A DNA stretch of 39,512 nucleotides, from assembly GCA_030427245.1 (NCBI GenBank), contig JAUHXA010000061.1, forward strand, positions 1 through 39,512. The letters are read 5' to 3'. The position numbers were made by a program, and so were the translations under genes. This document shows positions 1 to 7,755 of the stretch, piece by piece (position 1 is the first letter of the stretch; each line of letters begins with the position of its first letter). The notes beneath the pieces were generated by a model, which saw only the letters and a program-made list of their open reading frames with translations, searched no databases and was not told the DNA's origin. The stretch comes from Bacteroidia bacterium. Lineage in GTDB: Bacteria; Bacteroidota; Bacteroidia; Chitinophagales; UBA2359.

Positions 1-1
1 A

Positions 2-229
2 TTTAAATGTGAATATACAAAGACCATCACTTTTTTCCAAGCTAAATTGGGAGAGCAACTACACTACCAAGAGAAACAAGCAATAGAAGTATTGATGATT
101 TTAATAATGGGATTGTATTTTGATTTAACTGCTATCAAAGAAGTATCGGCTGTTTTAGGCATTACAAAGAATAATCTCTATACAAATTTAGGGCGTATAA
201 GTCTATCAGATTGGAGAAAATTGTTTTGA
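2..229 (+). CDS. 3' end of an unidentified protein, possibly transposase-like; clipped by the window edge
   Basis: The reading frame is open from base 2 to the TGA at 227-229, with no convincing start inside the window, so this is probably the C-terminal 75 residues of a longer protein. The residues after a lone Cys near the start, then a helical stretch ending in LTAIKEVSAVLGITKNNLY, resemble a helix-turn-helix. The layout (Cys-containing patch, then HTH) recalls the N-terminal part of IS1/IS1595-type transposases, but no catalytic domain follows and no flanking inverted repeat is visible. It could equally be a small orphan DNA-binding protein. A TTG at 47 could serve as an internal start but nothing supports it. 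Family unresolved. Confidence 0.35.
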   Translation, partial: FKCEYTKTITFFQAKLGEQLHYQEKQAIEVLMILIMGLYFDLTAIKEVSAVLGITKNNLYTNLGRISLSDWRKLF

Positions 230-363
230 AGTATTTCTACAAATATTGTACCCCTACGAAGTGAACTTAACTCAAAATCATAAATTGTTTTGCAAAAACA
301 AAAAAGCTTGTTACTATTGAGAAACTTTCAAAACCAAGCTATTTCAAACAAGATTCTTCCACA

Positions 364-2370
364 ATGACAAGACAGACCAAAAAAATCCTAACCATAGGCA
401 TTCTCGCCCACGTTGATGCAGGCAAAACCTCCCTAACCGAGTGTCTCCTCTACACCTCTGGCACAACCCAAAATCGTGGCAGCGTGGACAAAGGTTCTGC
501 CATAACAGATGGTTTGGCTTTGGAGAAAAGCAGAGGCATTTCTATCAAAACCGCCACCGTTGATTTCACTTGGAAAGACACGTACATCAACCTTGTCGAC
601 ACACCAGGACACATTGATTTTTCGGCAGAAGTTGATAGAGCTTTGTCAGTCTTGGATTTGGTGGTTTTGGTGGTTTCGGCAGTCGAAGGAGTGCAGGCGC
701 ATACTTTGAATTTGTGGGAAAGCATTCGAGAACGTCAGCTGCCTGTACTGGTTTTTGTGAACAAAATAGACCGAGCAGGAGCGGATTTGGAGCAGGTTTT
801 TAAGGACTTTGAAAAGGATTTGGGGGCGCAGTTGTTTGCTTTGAATTATGGCGATAACAGTCAACACGATGCACCAAAAGTAGTGGATTTTATGGATTTG
901 CAGCCCTATTTGGATGCACCAATTTTGGAAAAGTCTTTTGAGAATTTGGCGGAATTGGACGAAGCATTTTTGGAAGATTTTTTGGAGAGCTCGCCCCGAG
1001 AACTCGGGGGAAATCTGGAAATTATTTTGGAAAAAGCCAAGCTACAAATTAAAGGGCAGAAACTGGTAGGCGTATTGTTTGGAAGTGCAAAAATGGATTT
1101 GGGGATTGAAGCGGTATTGGACACGATTTCCACTTTATTTGAAGCCAAAAAAACAAGGCAAAATGGATTTTCTGCAAAGGTTTTCAAAGTAGAATACGAT
1201 GCCAAATTGGGGCGTTTGGCGCATTTGCGTTTATATGGTGGCAACTTGAAGAGTAAGGATGTTGTTTGGTCTCAGAACCTTCAAAAGGAGCTTAAAATCA
1301 ATCAGGTATTTCAGCGAAAGCTGGGCAAATTGGAGCAGGTTGAAGGTATTGAAGCGCATGAAATTGGTGTTGTGACCACTTCTGATTTGGTGTTGGCAGG
1401 GGATGTTTTGGGAGAGGCAATATTTGAAGGCGACTTCAATCGAATCCATCAAGCCGTATTAAGTGTGCAAGCGATTGCAGAAGAGGAGAAAGACTATCAA
1501 AAGTTGGGAGAAGCTTTAGAAATATTGGACATTGAAGACCCTCAATTGGATTTTCAATGGTACAAATCCGAGCGTGAATTTCACCTCAAAATACTCGGTC
1601 CTATCCAAACCGAAGTACTCAAAGACAGCCTCGCCAACCGCTTCAACATTGTCGCCAATTTCTTGCCTCCAAAGGTGATTTACAAAGAAACTCCAAAGCG
1701 TTCTGCCAAAGGTTCTGTGCGCTATACGATGCCCAAACCTTGCTGGGCAGTGATGGACTTTTTGATAGAACCTGCGCCGCTTGGAAGTGGCGTGAGTTTT
1801 ACCTCCAAAGTACGCACAAGTGACATTGCTCAAAAGTACCAAAATGAGGTCAAACGGGCGGTGCCATGGTCATTGAAGCAGGGCATTAAAGGTTGGGAGG
1901 TGACCGACCTCAAGATTACTTTGATGGCAGGGGAAGATCATGTGATGCACTCCAATTCGGGTGATTTTTTGTTGGCTACTCCAATGGGAATTATGTGTGG
2001 TTTGGAGGTGGCAGATACGGATTTGTTGGAGCCGATGTATGCTTTTCAAATCAAGGCTAATTCGGAACTCTTGGGGGCGATTGTGAGCGACATCAACCAG
2101 ATGGATGGGCAACTGAATACGCCTACTTTTGAGGGGGATTTTTTTGTGTTGACGGGTAGAGTTCCCGTGGCTAAGTCAATGGATTATGGCATTAAGTTTA
2201 GCGCGACTACTTCGGGTAAGGGGCGGTTGAAGTTGACTTTGGATGGTTATGAAAAGACGGATTTTGGTGAGGAGAAGGTTCGTGCTTATAAGGGGGTATC
2301 GCCATTGGATAGGTCGCAGTGGATTTTACACAATCGAGGGGCGTTTAAGGCGGAAGAAAGGGTGAGGTAA
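364..2370 (+). CDS. TetM/TetQ-like ribosomal protection GTPase (EF-G-related)
   Basis: Translational GTPase of 668 residues, close in length to TetM/TetQ (about 640-660). Visible G motifs: AHVDAGKT (residues 15-22), DTPGH (79-83) and NKID (133-136). The segments SVDKGSAITD, RALSVLDL and GVQAHT follow the TetM pattern rather than that of housekeeping EF-G. The C-terminal half keeps the domain IV/V landmarks PLGSG and LLEPMYAFQI. Known members bind the ribosome and dislodge tetracycline by GTP hydrolysis in the cytoplasm. Whether this chromosomal copy confers resistance or has a housekeeping role cannot be told: no tetracycline-type leader peptide or mobilisation gene is nearby. The ATG at 364 gives the expected N-terminus. 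The gene ends exactly where the convergent DUF1697 gene ends. Confidence 0.88.
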   Translation: MTRQTKKILTIGILAHVDAGKTSLTECLLYTSGTTQNRGSVDKGSAITDGLALEKSRGISIKTATVDFTWKDTYINLVDTPGHIDFSAEVDRALSVLDLVVLVVSAVEGVQAHTLNLWESIRERQLPVLVFVNKIDRAGADLEQVFKDFEKDLGAQLFALNYGDNSQHDAPKVVDFMDLQPYLDAPILEKSFENLAELDEAFLEDFLESSPRELGGNLEIILEKAKLQIKGQKLVGVLFGSAKMDLGIEAVLDTISTLFEAKKTRQNGFSAKVFKVEYDAKLGRLAHLRLYGGNLKSKDVVWSQNLQKELKINQVFQRKLGKLEQVEGIEAHEIGVVTTSDLVLAGDVLGEAIFEGDFNRIHQAVLSVQAIAEEEKDYQKLGEALEILDIEDPQLDFQWYKSEREFHLKILGPIQTEVLKDSLANRFNIVANFLPPKVIYKETPKRSAKGSVRYTMPKPCWAVMDFLIEPAPLGSGVSFTSKVRTSDIAQKYQNEVKRAVPWSLKQGIKGWEVTDLKITLMAGEDHVMHSNSGDFLLATPMGIMCGLEVADTDLLEPMYAFQIKANSELLGAIVSDINQMDGQLNTPTFEGDFFVLTGRVPVAKSMDYGIKFSATTSGKGRLKLTLDGYEKTDFGEEKVRAYKGVSPLDRSQWILHNRGAFKAEERVR

Positions 2371-2919
2371 TCACAGTTTCTTTTCAATCCGCTCAATCGT
2401 ATTCCAATTTCGAGTAGTAATATCCTTCCCAAAATACTGCTCCAAAAACTTCATTGCCTTTGGCGTTTTGGAAATGGAAAGGTCTAAAACGCTTAGTATT
2501 ATTTTGTCGTTTACGCTGATGATTTTGTAGGAATTGTCCTCACTCGTCCACGGCAATTCCAAATTAGTTTCGGTGTCATTTTGTAAAAAAGAAACATAGA
2601 ATCGAATCTCTTTGGTGAGTTCAAAATCTTTGAAGGGATTGTCCTTCAATAAGGAATCAATCGTTTCTGCCTTTCTGACGATGGTTGGAATCGGAAAGCC
2701 AAACGTTTTTTGTAAATGTTCTGAAAGCGTTTTTTGAAGGTTTTCGGAATCTTCCGCCATTGCATCAAATACAATGTTACCCGAATTGAGAAGCGTTACG
2801 ACTTTTTCAAGACCTAATTTTTCCATTTCTTTGCGAAGTTCCGCCATCGGGACTTTGTGATGACCGCCGACATTGATTCCACGCAGAAAGGCAATATATT
2901 GTTCTTTTTTTGATTTCAT
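2371..2919 (-). CDS. DUF1697 family protein
   Basis: A 182-residue protein of the usual length for DUF1697. The N-terminal signature YIAFLRGINVGGHHKVPMAE and the following LLNSGNIVFDA are diagnostic of the family. No signal peptide or membrane segment is seen, so it should be cytoplasmic. The biochemical function of the family is not established. The stop codon abuts the stop of the TetM-like gene, so the two genes are convergent with no spacer and no room for a separate terminator. Its start lies 40 bp from a transposon-like element at 2960. Confidence 0.9.
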   Translation of the reverse strand: MKSKKEQYIAFLRGINVGGHHKVPMAELRKEMEKLGLEKVVTLLNSGNIVFDAMAEDSENLQKTLSEHLQKTFGFPIPTIVRKAETIDSLLKDNPFKDFELTKEIRFYVSFLQNDTETNLELPWTSEDNSYKIISVNDKIILSVLDLSISKTPKAMKFLEQYFGKDITTRNWNTIERIEKKL

Positions 2920-2950
2920 TTTTTATTGGGTGCGATTATATGTGAACAAT

Positions 2951-3101
2951 ATCCAAAAACATACTGCTGTACAAAATGATTTTTGAACCACAAAAGTCTC
3001 AAAAGGGCACAAAAGAGATGGTTGAATTTCAGTTCTTTACTTTTGTTTTCTTTGTGCCTTTTGTGGTTGAATTAAAAATGTACAGTAGTATAATCCAAAA
3101 A
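2951..3101. mobile_element. MITE-like element (2960-3092) with 9-bp target duplication
   Basis: The 133-bp core runs from 2960 to 3092. Its ends are inverted copies of CATACTGCTGTAC (right end reads TATACTACTGTAC inverted). Further in, the arms pair again through ACCACAAAAG and CTTTTGTGGT-type sequence around 2987-3016 and 3041-3067. The core is flanked by a perfect 9-bp direct repeat, ATCCAAAAA, at 2951-2959 and 3093-3101, as expected for a target-site duplication. No transposase is encoded, so it would be a non-autonomous element. It fills most of the gap between the DUF1697 start and the polysaccharide promoter. Confidence 0.7.
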
Positions 3102-3243
3102 TATAAAAACTACTTTACAGTACCAACAAAATACCGTAATCCTTTGAAATCATGTTTGATTATACACAAGTAATATATGATTATATTTTAGGATTGGCTT
3201 CTCTTATATGAATCTTGAATCTTGAAAGGGTACTACATTTCTA

Positions 3244-3273
3244 TTTGTTGGAAATATGGAAGTTGTATATTTG
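3244..3273 (+). promoter_or_regulatory. Bacteroidota-type promoter for the polysaccharide block
   Basis: TTTG at 3244-3247 and TATATTTG at 3266-3273 are separated by 18 bp. This matches the Bacteroidota primary sigma consensus TTTG-N19-TAnnTTTG with a spacer one base shorter. Transcription would start near 3280, leaving a leader of roughly 40 nt before the ATG at 3323. The stretch 3102-3243 upstream holds nothing else that I recognise. Confidence 0.7.
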
Positions 3274-3322
3274 TACCTTATATTATATTTTTTTTTGAAT
3301 TTTGTCGTCTAATCTTCTTGGT

Positions 3323-4195
3323 ATGAACTTAGTTTCTTTTTTTCAAAAACTTGTGTTGTTAATCTATAGAATTATTGGCGTTAGTGACAAAAAATACATG
3401 GAAACTCAATTCTTTTTTGCGTTTGGTTATGCCATAGATTGGGAAAATCCGCAAGGGCTTAATGAAAAAACCCATTGGATGAAACTGTACTACCGCAAGC
3501 CTTACATGACGAAGCTGGCAGATAAATATGCGGTTAGGGAATTTGTGAAAGAAAAAATTGGTACGGACTATTTAGTGCCTTTATTTGGTGTGTATGAAAA
3601 TGTGGAAGAATTGAAAGAAGCACTTCCAAGTTTACCGAATCGGTTTATATTGAAGGCGACACATGGATGTGGGTGGAATATCATCGTATCTAATAAAGAA
3701 CAAATTGCTGAAGAAGATTTCAAAAAATTAACATTGTGGCTCTCGAAAAATTTCTTTGAAAGAGGACGAGAATGGGCTTATAAAGATATTCCTCCAAAAA
3801 TTATTTGCGAAGAATTGATTGAGCCTATTAATCTTGAATATGGCTTGGTGGATTACAAATTTTATTGTTTTGCAGGCGAACCTTATCATATTCAAGTAGA
3901 TGTGGGGAGATATGGTCAACACCGTAGAGGTATTTATAATTTAGAGTGGAAAAAACTAGCTATTAAACATGGATCTCTCTATACTTCTGAACCTATTCCA
4001 AAACCCAGATACTTGAATGAGATGATAGAGGTGGCTCGTAAGTTGAGTGAAGGTATGCCTTTTTGTCGAGTGGATTTGTATGCAGAACAAAAGGTGCTTT
4101 TTGGCGAAATGACTTTTTATCCAGCGAGTGGTTTGAGGAAGTATCAGCAGGAGTCATTTAATCAAAAATTAGGAGACTTGATACCCTTGCCTTGA
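3323..4195 (+). CDS. TupA-like ATP-grasp enzyme, copy 1
   Basis: Protein of 290 residues matching the TupA-like ATP-grasp family, found in polysaccharide and teichuronopeptide loci, where members are thought to ligate amino acids or act on glycan precursors. The ATP-binding lysine region FILKATHGCG lies near residues 108-117, DYKFYCF near 177-183, and the metal-binding stretch CRVDLY...GEMTF near 248-265. I chose the ATG at 3323 over the TTG at 3302 because the second copy has its ATG at the matching place and the sequences diverge upstream. It is the first gene after the 3244-3273 promoter and probably heads an operon with the flippase. Substrate unknown. Confidence 0.82.
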   Translation: MNLVSFFQKLVLLIYRIIGVSDKKYMETQFFFAFGYAIDWENPQGLNEKTHWMKLYYRKPYMTKLADKYAVREFVKEKIGTDYLVPLFGVYENVEELKEALPSLPNRFILKATHGCGWNIIVSNKEQIAEEDFKKLTLWLSKNFFERGREWAYKDIPPKIICEELIEPINLEYGLVDYKFYCFAGEPYHIQVDVGRYGQHRRGIYNLEWKKLAIKHGSLYTSEPIPKPRYLNEMIEVARKLSEGMPFCRVDLYAEQKVLFGEMTFYPASGLRKYQQESFNQKLGDLIPLP

Positions 4196-4218
4196 ATGAG
4201 ATATAAAAAATTCTCTTA

Positions 4219-4261
4219 CCTTATGCTTTATTTCATTCTTCTAAACAGAAGAAGCGTAAGG
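4219..4261 (+). promoter_or_regulatory. Leader hairpin abutting the flippase start codon
   Basis: TTCTTCT (4236-4242) pairs with AGAAGAA (4247-4253) around the loop AAAC. CCTTATGC (4219-4226) pairs with GCGTAAGG (4254-4261) with one mismatch. The structure ends one base before the ATG at 4263. It could act as a weak terminator after the TupA gene or hide the flippase start, but there is no T-tract after it. Confidence 0.5.
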
Positions 4262-4262
4262 C

Positions 4263-5753
4263 ATGAACAAAATAAAAAAACAAGGGCTTAGTTCCATTAT
4301 TTTTCTTTTTATAGGCTTGCTTTTGGGCTTTGTCAATTCGGCAGTATTGTTTCCCAAGACACTGGGCATTGCAGTTTTTGGATTTATAAAATGGCTTAAC
4401 TCAATAGGTGTTATATTTGAAGCTATTATTGGCAGCGGTTCTTATAGAATTGCCATACGGTTCTTTCCATATTTTTCGGATGATAAACAAACTCGTGATG
4501 GCTTTTTCACCTTTTTGATTACCTTTTCACTATTGCTTGCTTCTTTTTCTGGATTGATTTTGTTTTTATTTGAAGATATTATCCTCAAACTTCTTTCATC
4601 AGAAAAAGACAATTTATTATCTCATACCTATTTTTATTTATTGTATATCCTTATTTGTTTGAAAATCATTCAACAGGGTTTGAGTGGATATGTCACTGCA
4701 ATGCAGAAACCTCGTTTTGTAGATTTCTTTACGTGGGTTATCAATCCTATTATAGTTCTTGCTTTGCTTTCATTTTACTATTTTCAAGTAATTGGAGAGG
4801 CCTCATTTTTAGAGCTGTATGCATTTAGAACCTTTGTGATAATAGTCGCTATATTGTTTTATTTGCATAGATTTAAACTAGCTTCATTGAAGTCCTTCTC
4901 TACTGTTATAAAAAAATCTCATCTAAAATCTATTGGGAAATTTTGGTTATTTACTACTTTCTCAGGAGTCAGCAGTGTGATTATACATAGGGTAGATTTG
5001 CTAATGATTGCCGCTTTTCTCAACTTTAGCCAAACAGGGATTTATGCAGTTTTTTACACCATTGCTTCTATTATCATGATTCCCCATCAGGGACTGAGGA
5101 GAATTAGTTCTCCCATCATAGCCGAAATGTGGAAAAACAAGGATTTAGCGAAAATCGAAAATATTTATAAAAAAACAACGCTTAATAATTTCATTGTAGG
5201 CTTATTGATATTTGTAGGAATTTGCATTAATATTGATACTTTTATAGTATTCATGGGTGATGAGTATATTGATGGAAAATATGTTGCGATTGTCATTGGT
5301 TTAGTTCAGTTGATAAATGTAGCTTTTGGATACAATGATACGATATTGTACCATTCACCAAAATATAACTTTGTATTGATTAGTCAATTTTTTGCTTTGA
5401 TAGTTACGATTGTCACGAATTATCTATTGATTCCTATTTTTGGAATATTGGGGGCTGCTATGGCAACTGCGGCTACTTTGTTTACGGTGAATTCCATTAC
5501 TCAAATTTTTATTGGTAAGGTATTTAAAATTCATCCTTTTAGTTGGAATATGTTTTATGCCATTTGCTTTGCAGCGATGATGATGATGGTAAATGAATTG
5601 ATTCCAACGATTACTTATCATTTTGTATTAGATGTGCTTCTTCGCTCATTCATCATAAGTGTTTTGTATGCCTTATTGGTTGTGGAGTTTAAGTTATCAC
5701 CTGATATAAATGCGCTGCTACTAAGTCTGTATAGAAAGGTTGGTAAACAATAG
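4263..5753 (+). CDS. Wzx-type polysaccharide flippase (MOP superfamily)
   Basis: A very hydrophobic 496-residue protein with about 12-14 predicted membrane helices from residue 7 to the C-terminus, the size and layout of Wzx/RfbX O-unit translocases. Known members flip lipid-linked oligosaccharides across the inner membrane. The central segment with RISSPIIAEMWKNKD and the motif around TGIYAVFYTIASI are typical of the polysaccharide-synthesis subfamily. It stands between two kinds of ATP-grasp enzyme, which supports export of a decorated glycan precursor. No glycosyltransferase or Wzy polymerase is in the window, so the rest of the pathway must lie elsewhere. Start ATG 4263 follows directly on a hairpin. 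Confidence 0.88.
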   Translation: MNKIKKQGLSSIIFLFIGLLLGFVNSAVLFPKTLGIAVFGFIKWLNSIGVIFEAIIGSGSYRIAIRFFPYFSDDKQTRDGFFTFLITFSLLLASFSGLILFLFEDIILKLLSSEKDNLLSHTYFYLLYILICLKIIQQGLSGYVTAMQKPRFVDFFTWVINPIIVLALLSFYYFQVIGEASFLELYAFRTFVIIVAILFYLHRFKLASLKSFSTVIKKSHLKSIGKFWLFTTFSGVSSVIIHRVDLLMIAAFLNFSQTGIYAVFYTIASIIMIPHQGLRRISSPIIAEMWKNKDLAKIENIYKKTTLNNFIVGLLIFVGICINIDTFIVFMGDEYIDGKYVAIVIGLVQLINVAFGYNDTILYHSPKYNFVLISQFFALIVTIVTNYLLIPIFGILGAAMATAATLFTVNSITQIFIGKVFKIHPFSWNMFYAICFAAMMMMVNELIPTITYHFVLDVLLRSFIISVLYALLVVEFKLSPDINALLLSLYRKVGKQ

Positions 5754-5781
5754 TTGTCATTAATTATAAAAGAAATCATAC

Positions 5782-6831
5782 ATGAAAAATTTAATAAAGA
5801 GGAATGTAAGAAAAATGATTCGTTCAGGATCCGATTATCTTTATCACAGGGCTCACAAATACATCGCACTGGAGAGACTTAAAACTGTGGAGAAAGAAAA
5901 AGGAAAGACAAATCCCAAGTTTATTCAATTATCGAATGAATATGCACAGGACGTTTTGGGAAGTCTGAAATATGCTCCTTGGCTATATGCTTATTCTGCT
6001 ATGGCGGGCGAATTTAAAGAAGGTTGGATTCCTGATAATTTTTATGGAAAAGTGGTTGTTCCAAAAATAACCGGAGCCTATCGGACACTAAGTGGTAGAA
6101 AACTATTGGTAGATTCATTGCTGAATAATAAAAACACTTTAGATATTTGTTACTATGTGAATGAATTATTTTGGAATACTGATTATAAAGTATTAGACAA
6201 AGAAGGAATAAGAGATTTTCTTTTTCAGAAAAATGAGCGGGTAGTTTATAAGCTTGAAAATTCGATGCGAGGACAAGGGATTTATTTCTTTACCAAAGAG
6301 AACTTCAAGGCAGTAGATATTAAAAAATTGGGGAACGGCGTTTTTCAAACTTATATTGACCAGCACTCCTTTTTCTCAACATTCACAAACCTATCTGTAG
6401 CGACCATACGCATTACATCTATTTGTGATGATAGTGGGAATATTCTTGTTAAAGCTGCTTTTTTAAGGGTTGGTCAAAACAATGATACGCATGTGAATTC
6501 TGTATCAGAAATACTGATTCCTATAAATCTAAATGATGGTAAACTTGTGGAAACTGGTTATATATCTGGTTGGATATCAGTAACAGAACACCCCAATAGT
6601 AAAATTATTTTTAAAAACAAGAAAATACCTTTTTTTCAAAATTGTATAGCTGAAGTTATCAGGATGCACAGTTTAATTCCTTTTGTGAGGTGTATAGGCT
6701 GGGATGTTATAGTGGATAGTGACAATAATTTTCGATTAATAGAATGGAATGCAGGACATAACAGTATAAGAATTAGTGAAGCAACTCAAGGACCTTGTTT
6801 TAAAGAATTGTCTTGGGAGAAATTGAAATAA
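5782..6831 (+). CDS. ATP-grasp enzyme of the sugar-transfer-associated type
   Basis: A 349-residue cytoplasmic protein. The C-terminal RLIEWNAGH (residues 318-326, with Glu321 and Asn323 as likely Mg ligands) and the mid-protein VYKLENSMRGQGIYFF loop are characteristic of ATP-grasp ligases in sugar-transferase loci. Such enzymes form amide or peptide bonds using ATP. Only 28 bp separate it from the flippase, so co-transcription is likely. It is unrelated in detail to the two TupA-like proteins on either side, so the block carries two ATP-grasp types. The first 60 residues are basic and may be a separate helical region. Substrate unknown. Confidence 0.75.
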   Translation: MKNLIKRNVRKMIRSGSDYLYHRAHKYIALERLKTVEKEKGKTNPKFIQLSNEYAQDVLGSLKYAPWLYAYSAMAGEFKEGWIPDNFYGKVVVPKITGAYRTLSGRKLLVDSLLNNKNTLDICYYVNELFWNTDYKVLDKEGIRDFLFQKNERVVYKLENSMRGQGIYFFTKENFKAVDIKKLGNGVFQTYIDQHSFFSTFTNLSVATIRITSICDDSGNILVKAAFLRVGQNNDTHVNSVSEILIPINLNDGKLVETGYISGWISVTEHPNSKIIFKNKKIPFFQNCIAEVIRMHSLIPFVRCIGWDVIVDSDNNFRLIEWNAGHNSIRISEATQGPCFKELSWEKLK

Positions 6832-6867
6832 TTTGATTAGAATCGATTGTCTAAACTTCTATACATT

Positions 6868-7743
6868 ATGAATATCATTACTTTCTTTCAAAAACTAGTG
6901 TTGTTAATCTATAGAATCATTGGAGTCAGTGACAAAAAATATACAGAAACCCAATTTCTGTTCAAGTTTGGTTATGCATTGGATTGGGAAAACCCGAGAG
7001 GGCTTCATGAGAAAACTCATTGGATGAAACTGTATTACCGCAAGCCTTACATGACGAAGCTGGCAGATAAATATGCGGTTAGGGAATTTGTGAAAGAAAA
7101 AATTGGTACGGACTATTTAGTGCCTTTATTTGGTGTGTATGAAAATGTGGGAGAATTGAAAGAAGCACTTCCAAGTTTACCGAATCGGTTTATATTGAAG
7201 GCGACACATGGATGTGGGTGGAATATCATCGTATCTAATAAAGAACAAATTGCTGAGGAAGCTTTCAAAAAATTAACCTTGTGGCTCTCCAAAAATTTTT
7301 TTGAAAGAGGACGAGAATGGGCTTATAAGGATATACCTCCAAAAATTATTTGCGAAGAATTGATTGAGCCGATAAATCCCGAATATGGATTGGTTGATTA
7401 TAAATTTTATTGTTTTGAAGGCGAGCCTTATCACATTCAAGTAGATGTTGGAAGGTATAGCGAACACTGTAGAAATATTTATGATTTAGACTGGGAAAAA
7501 CAAGCTGTTCGAGACGGATTCCCCCATACTTCTAAACCTATTCCAAAACCTAAACACCTGAATGAAATGATAGAGGTGGCTCGTAAATTGAGTGAAGGTA
7601 TGCCTTTTTGTCGAGTGGATTTGTATGCAGAACAAAAGGTGCTTTTCGGCGAAATGACTTTTTATCCAGCGAGTGGTTTGGGAAAGTATGAGCAAGATGC
7701 ATTTAATCAGAAAATAGGAGAGCTGATACCCTTGCCTTTGTAA
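6868..7743 (+). CDS. TupA-like ATP-grasp enzyme, copy 2
   Basis: Protein of 291 residues, paralogous to the gene at 3323-4195, with the same KATHGCGWN and GEMTFYPASG landmarks. Protein identity is very high in the middle and lower at the N-terminus and around GRYSEHCRNIYDLDW. DNA at 7025-7265 is nearly identical to copy 1, while flanking parts are more divergent. The ATG at 6868 is preferred to the TTG at 6847. The 36-bp gap after the previous gene suggests one transcript. It is convergent with the serine hydrolase gene, 12 bp away. The two copies may act on different acceptors, the variable patch being the likely specificity region (inference). Confidence 0.82.
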   Translation: MNIITFFQKLVLLIYRIIGVSDKKYTETQFLFKFGYALDWENPRGLHEKTHWMKLYYRKPYMTKLADKYAVREFVKEKIGTDYLVPLFGVYENVGELKEALPSLPNRFILKATHGCGWNIIVSNKEQIAEEAFKKLTLWLSKNFFERGREWAYKDIPPKIICEELIEPINPEYGLVDYKFYCFEGEPYHIQVDVGRYSEHCRNIYDLDWEKQAVRDGFPHTSKPIPKPKHLNEMIEVARKLSEGMPFCRVDLYAEQKVLFGEMTFYPASGLGKYEQDAFNQKIGELIPLPL

Positions 7744-7755
7744 TGAATGTTTTCT

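Noticed and set aside
364-2370. Calling the GTPase a proven tetracycline-resistance gene
   Set aside because: Sequence motifs show the family but not the phenotype; divergent chromosomal members may not confer resistance.
2976-3173. 65-codon plus-strand ORF
   Set aside because: It lies mainly inside the inverted-repeat element 2960-3092; its mirrored Phe/Val and Lys/Gln composition comes from the repeat arms, and no family match is apparent.
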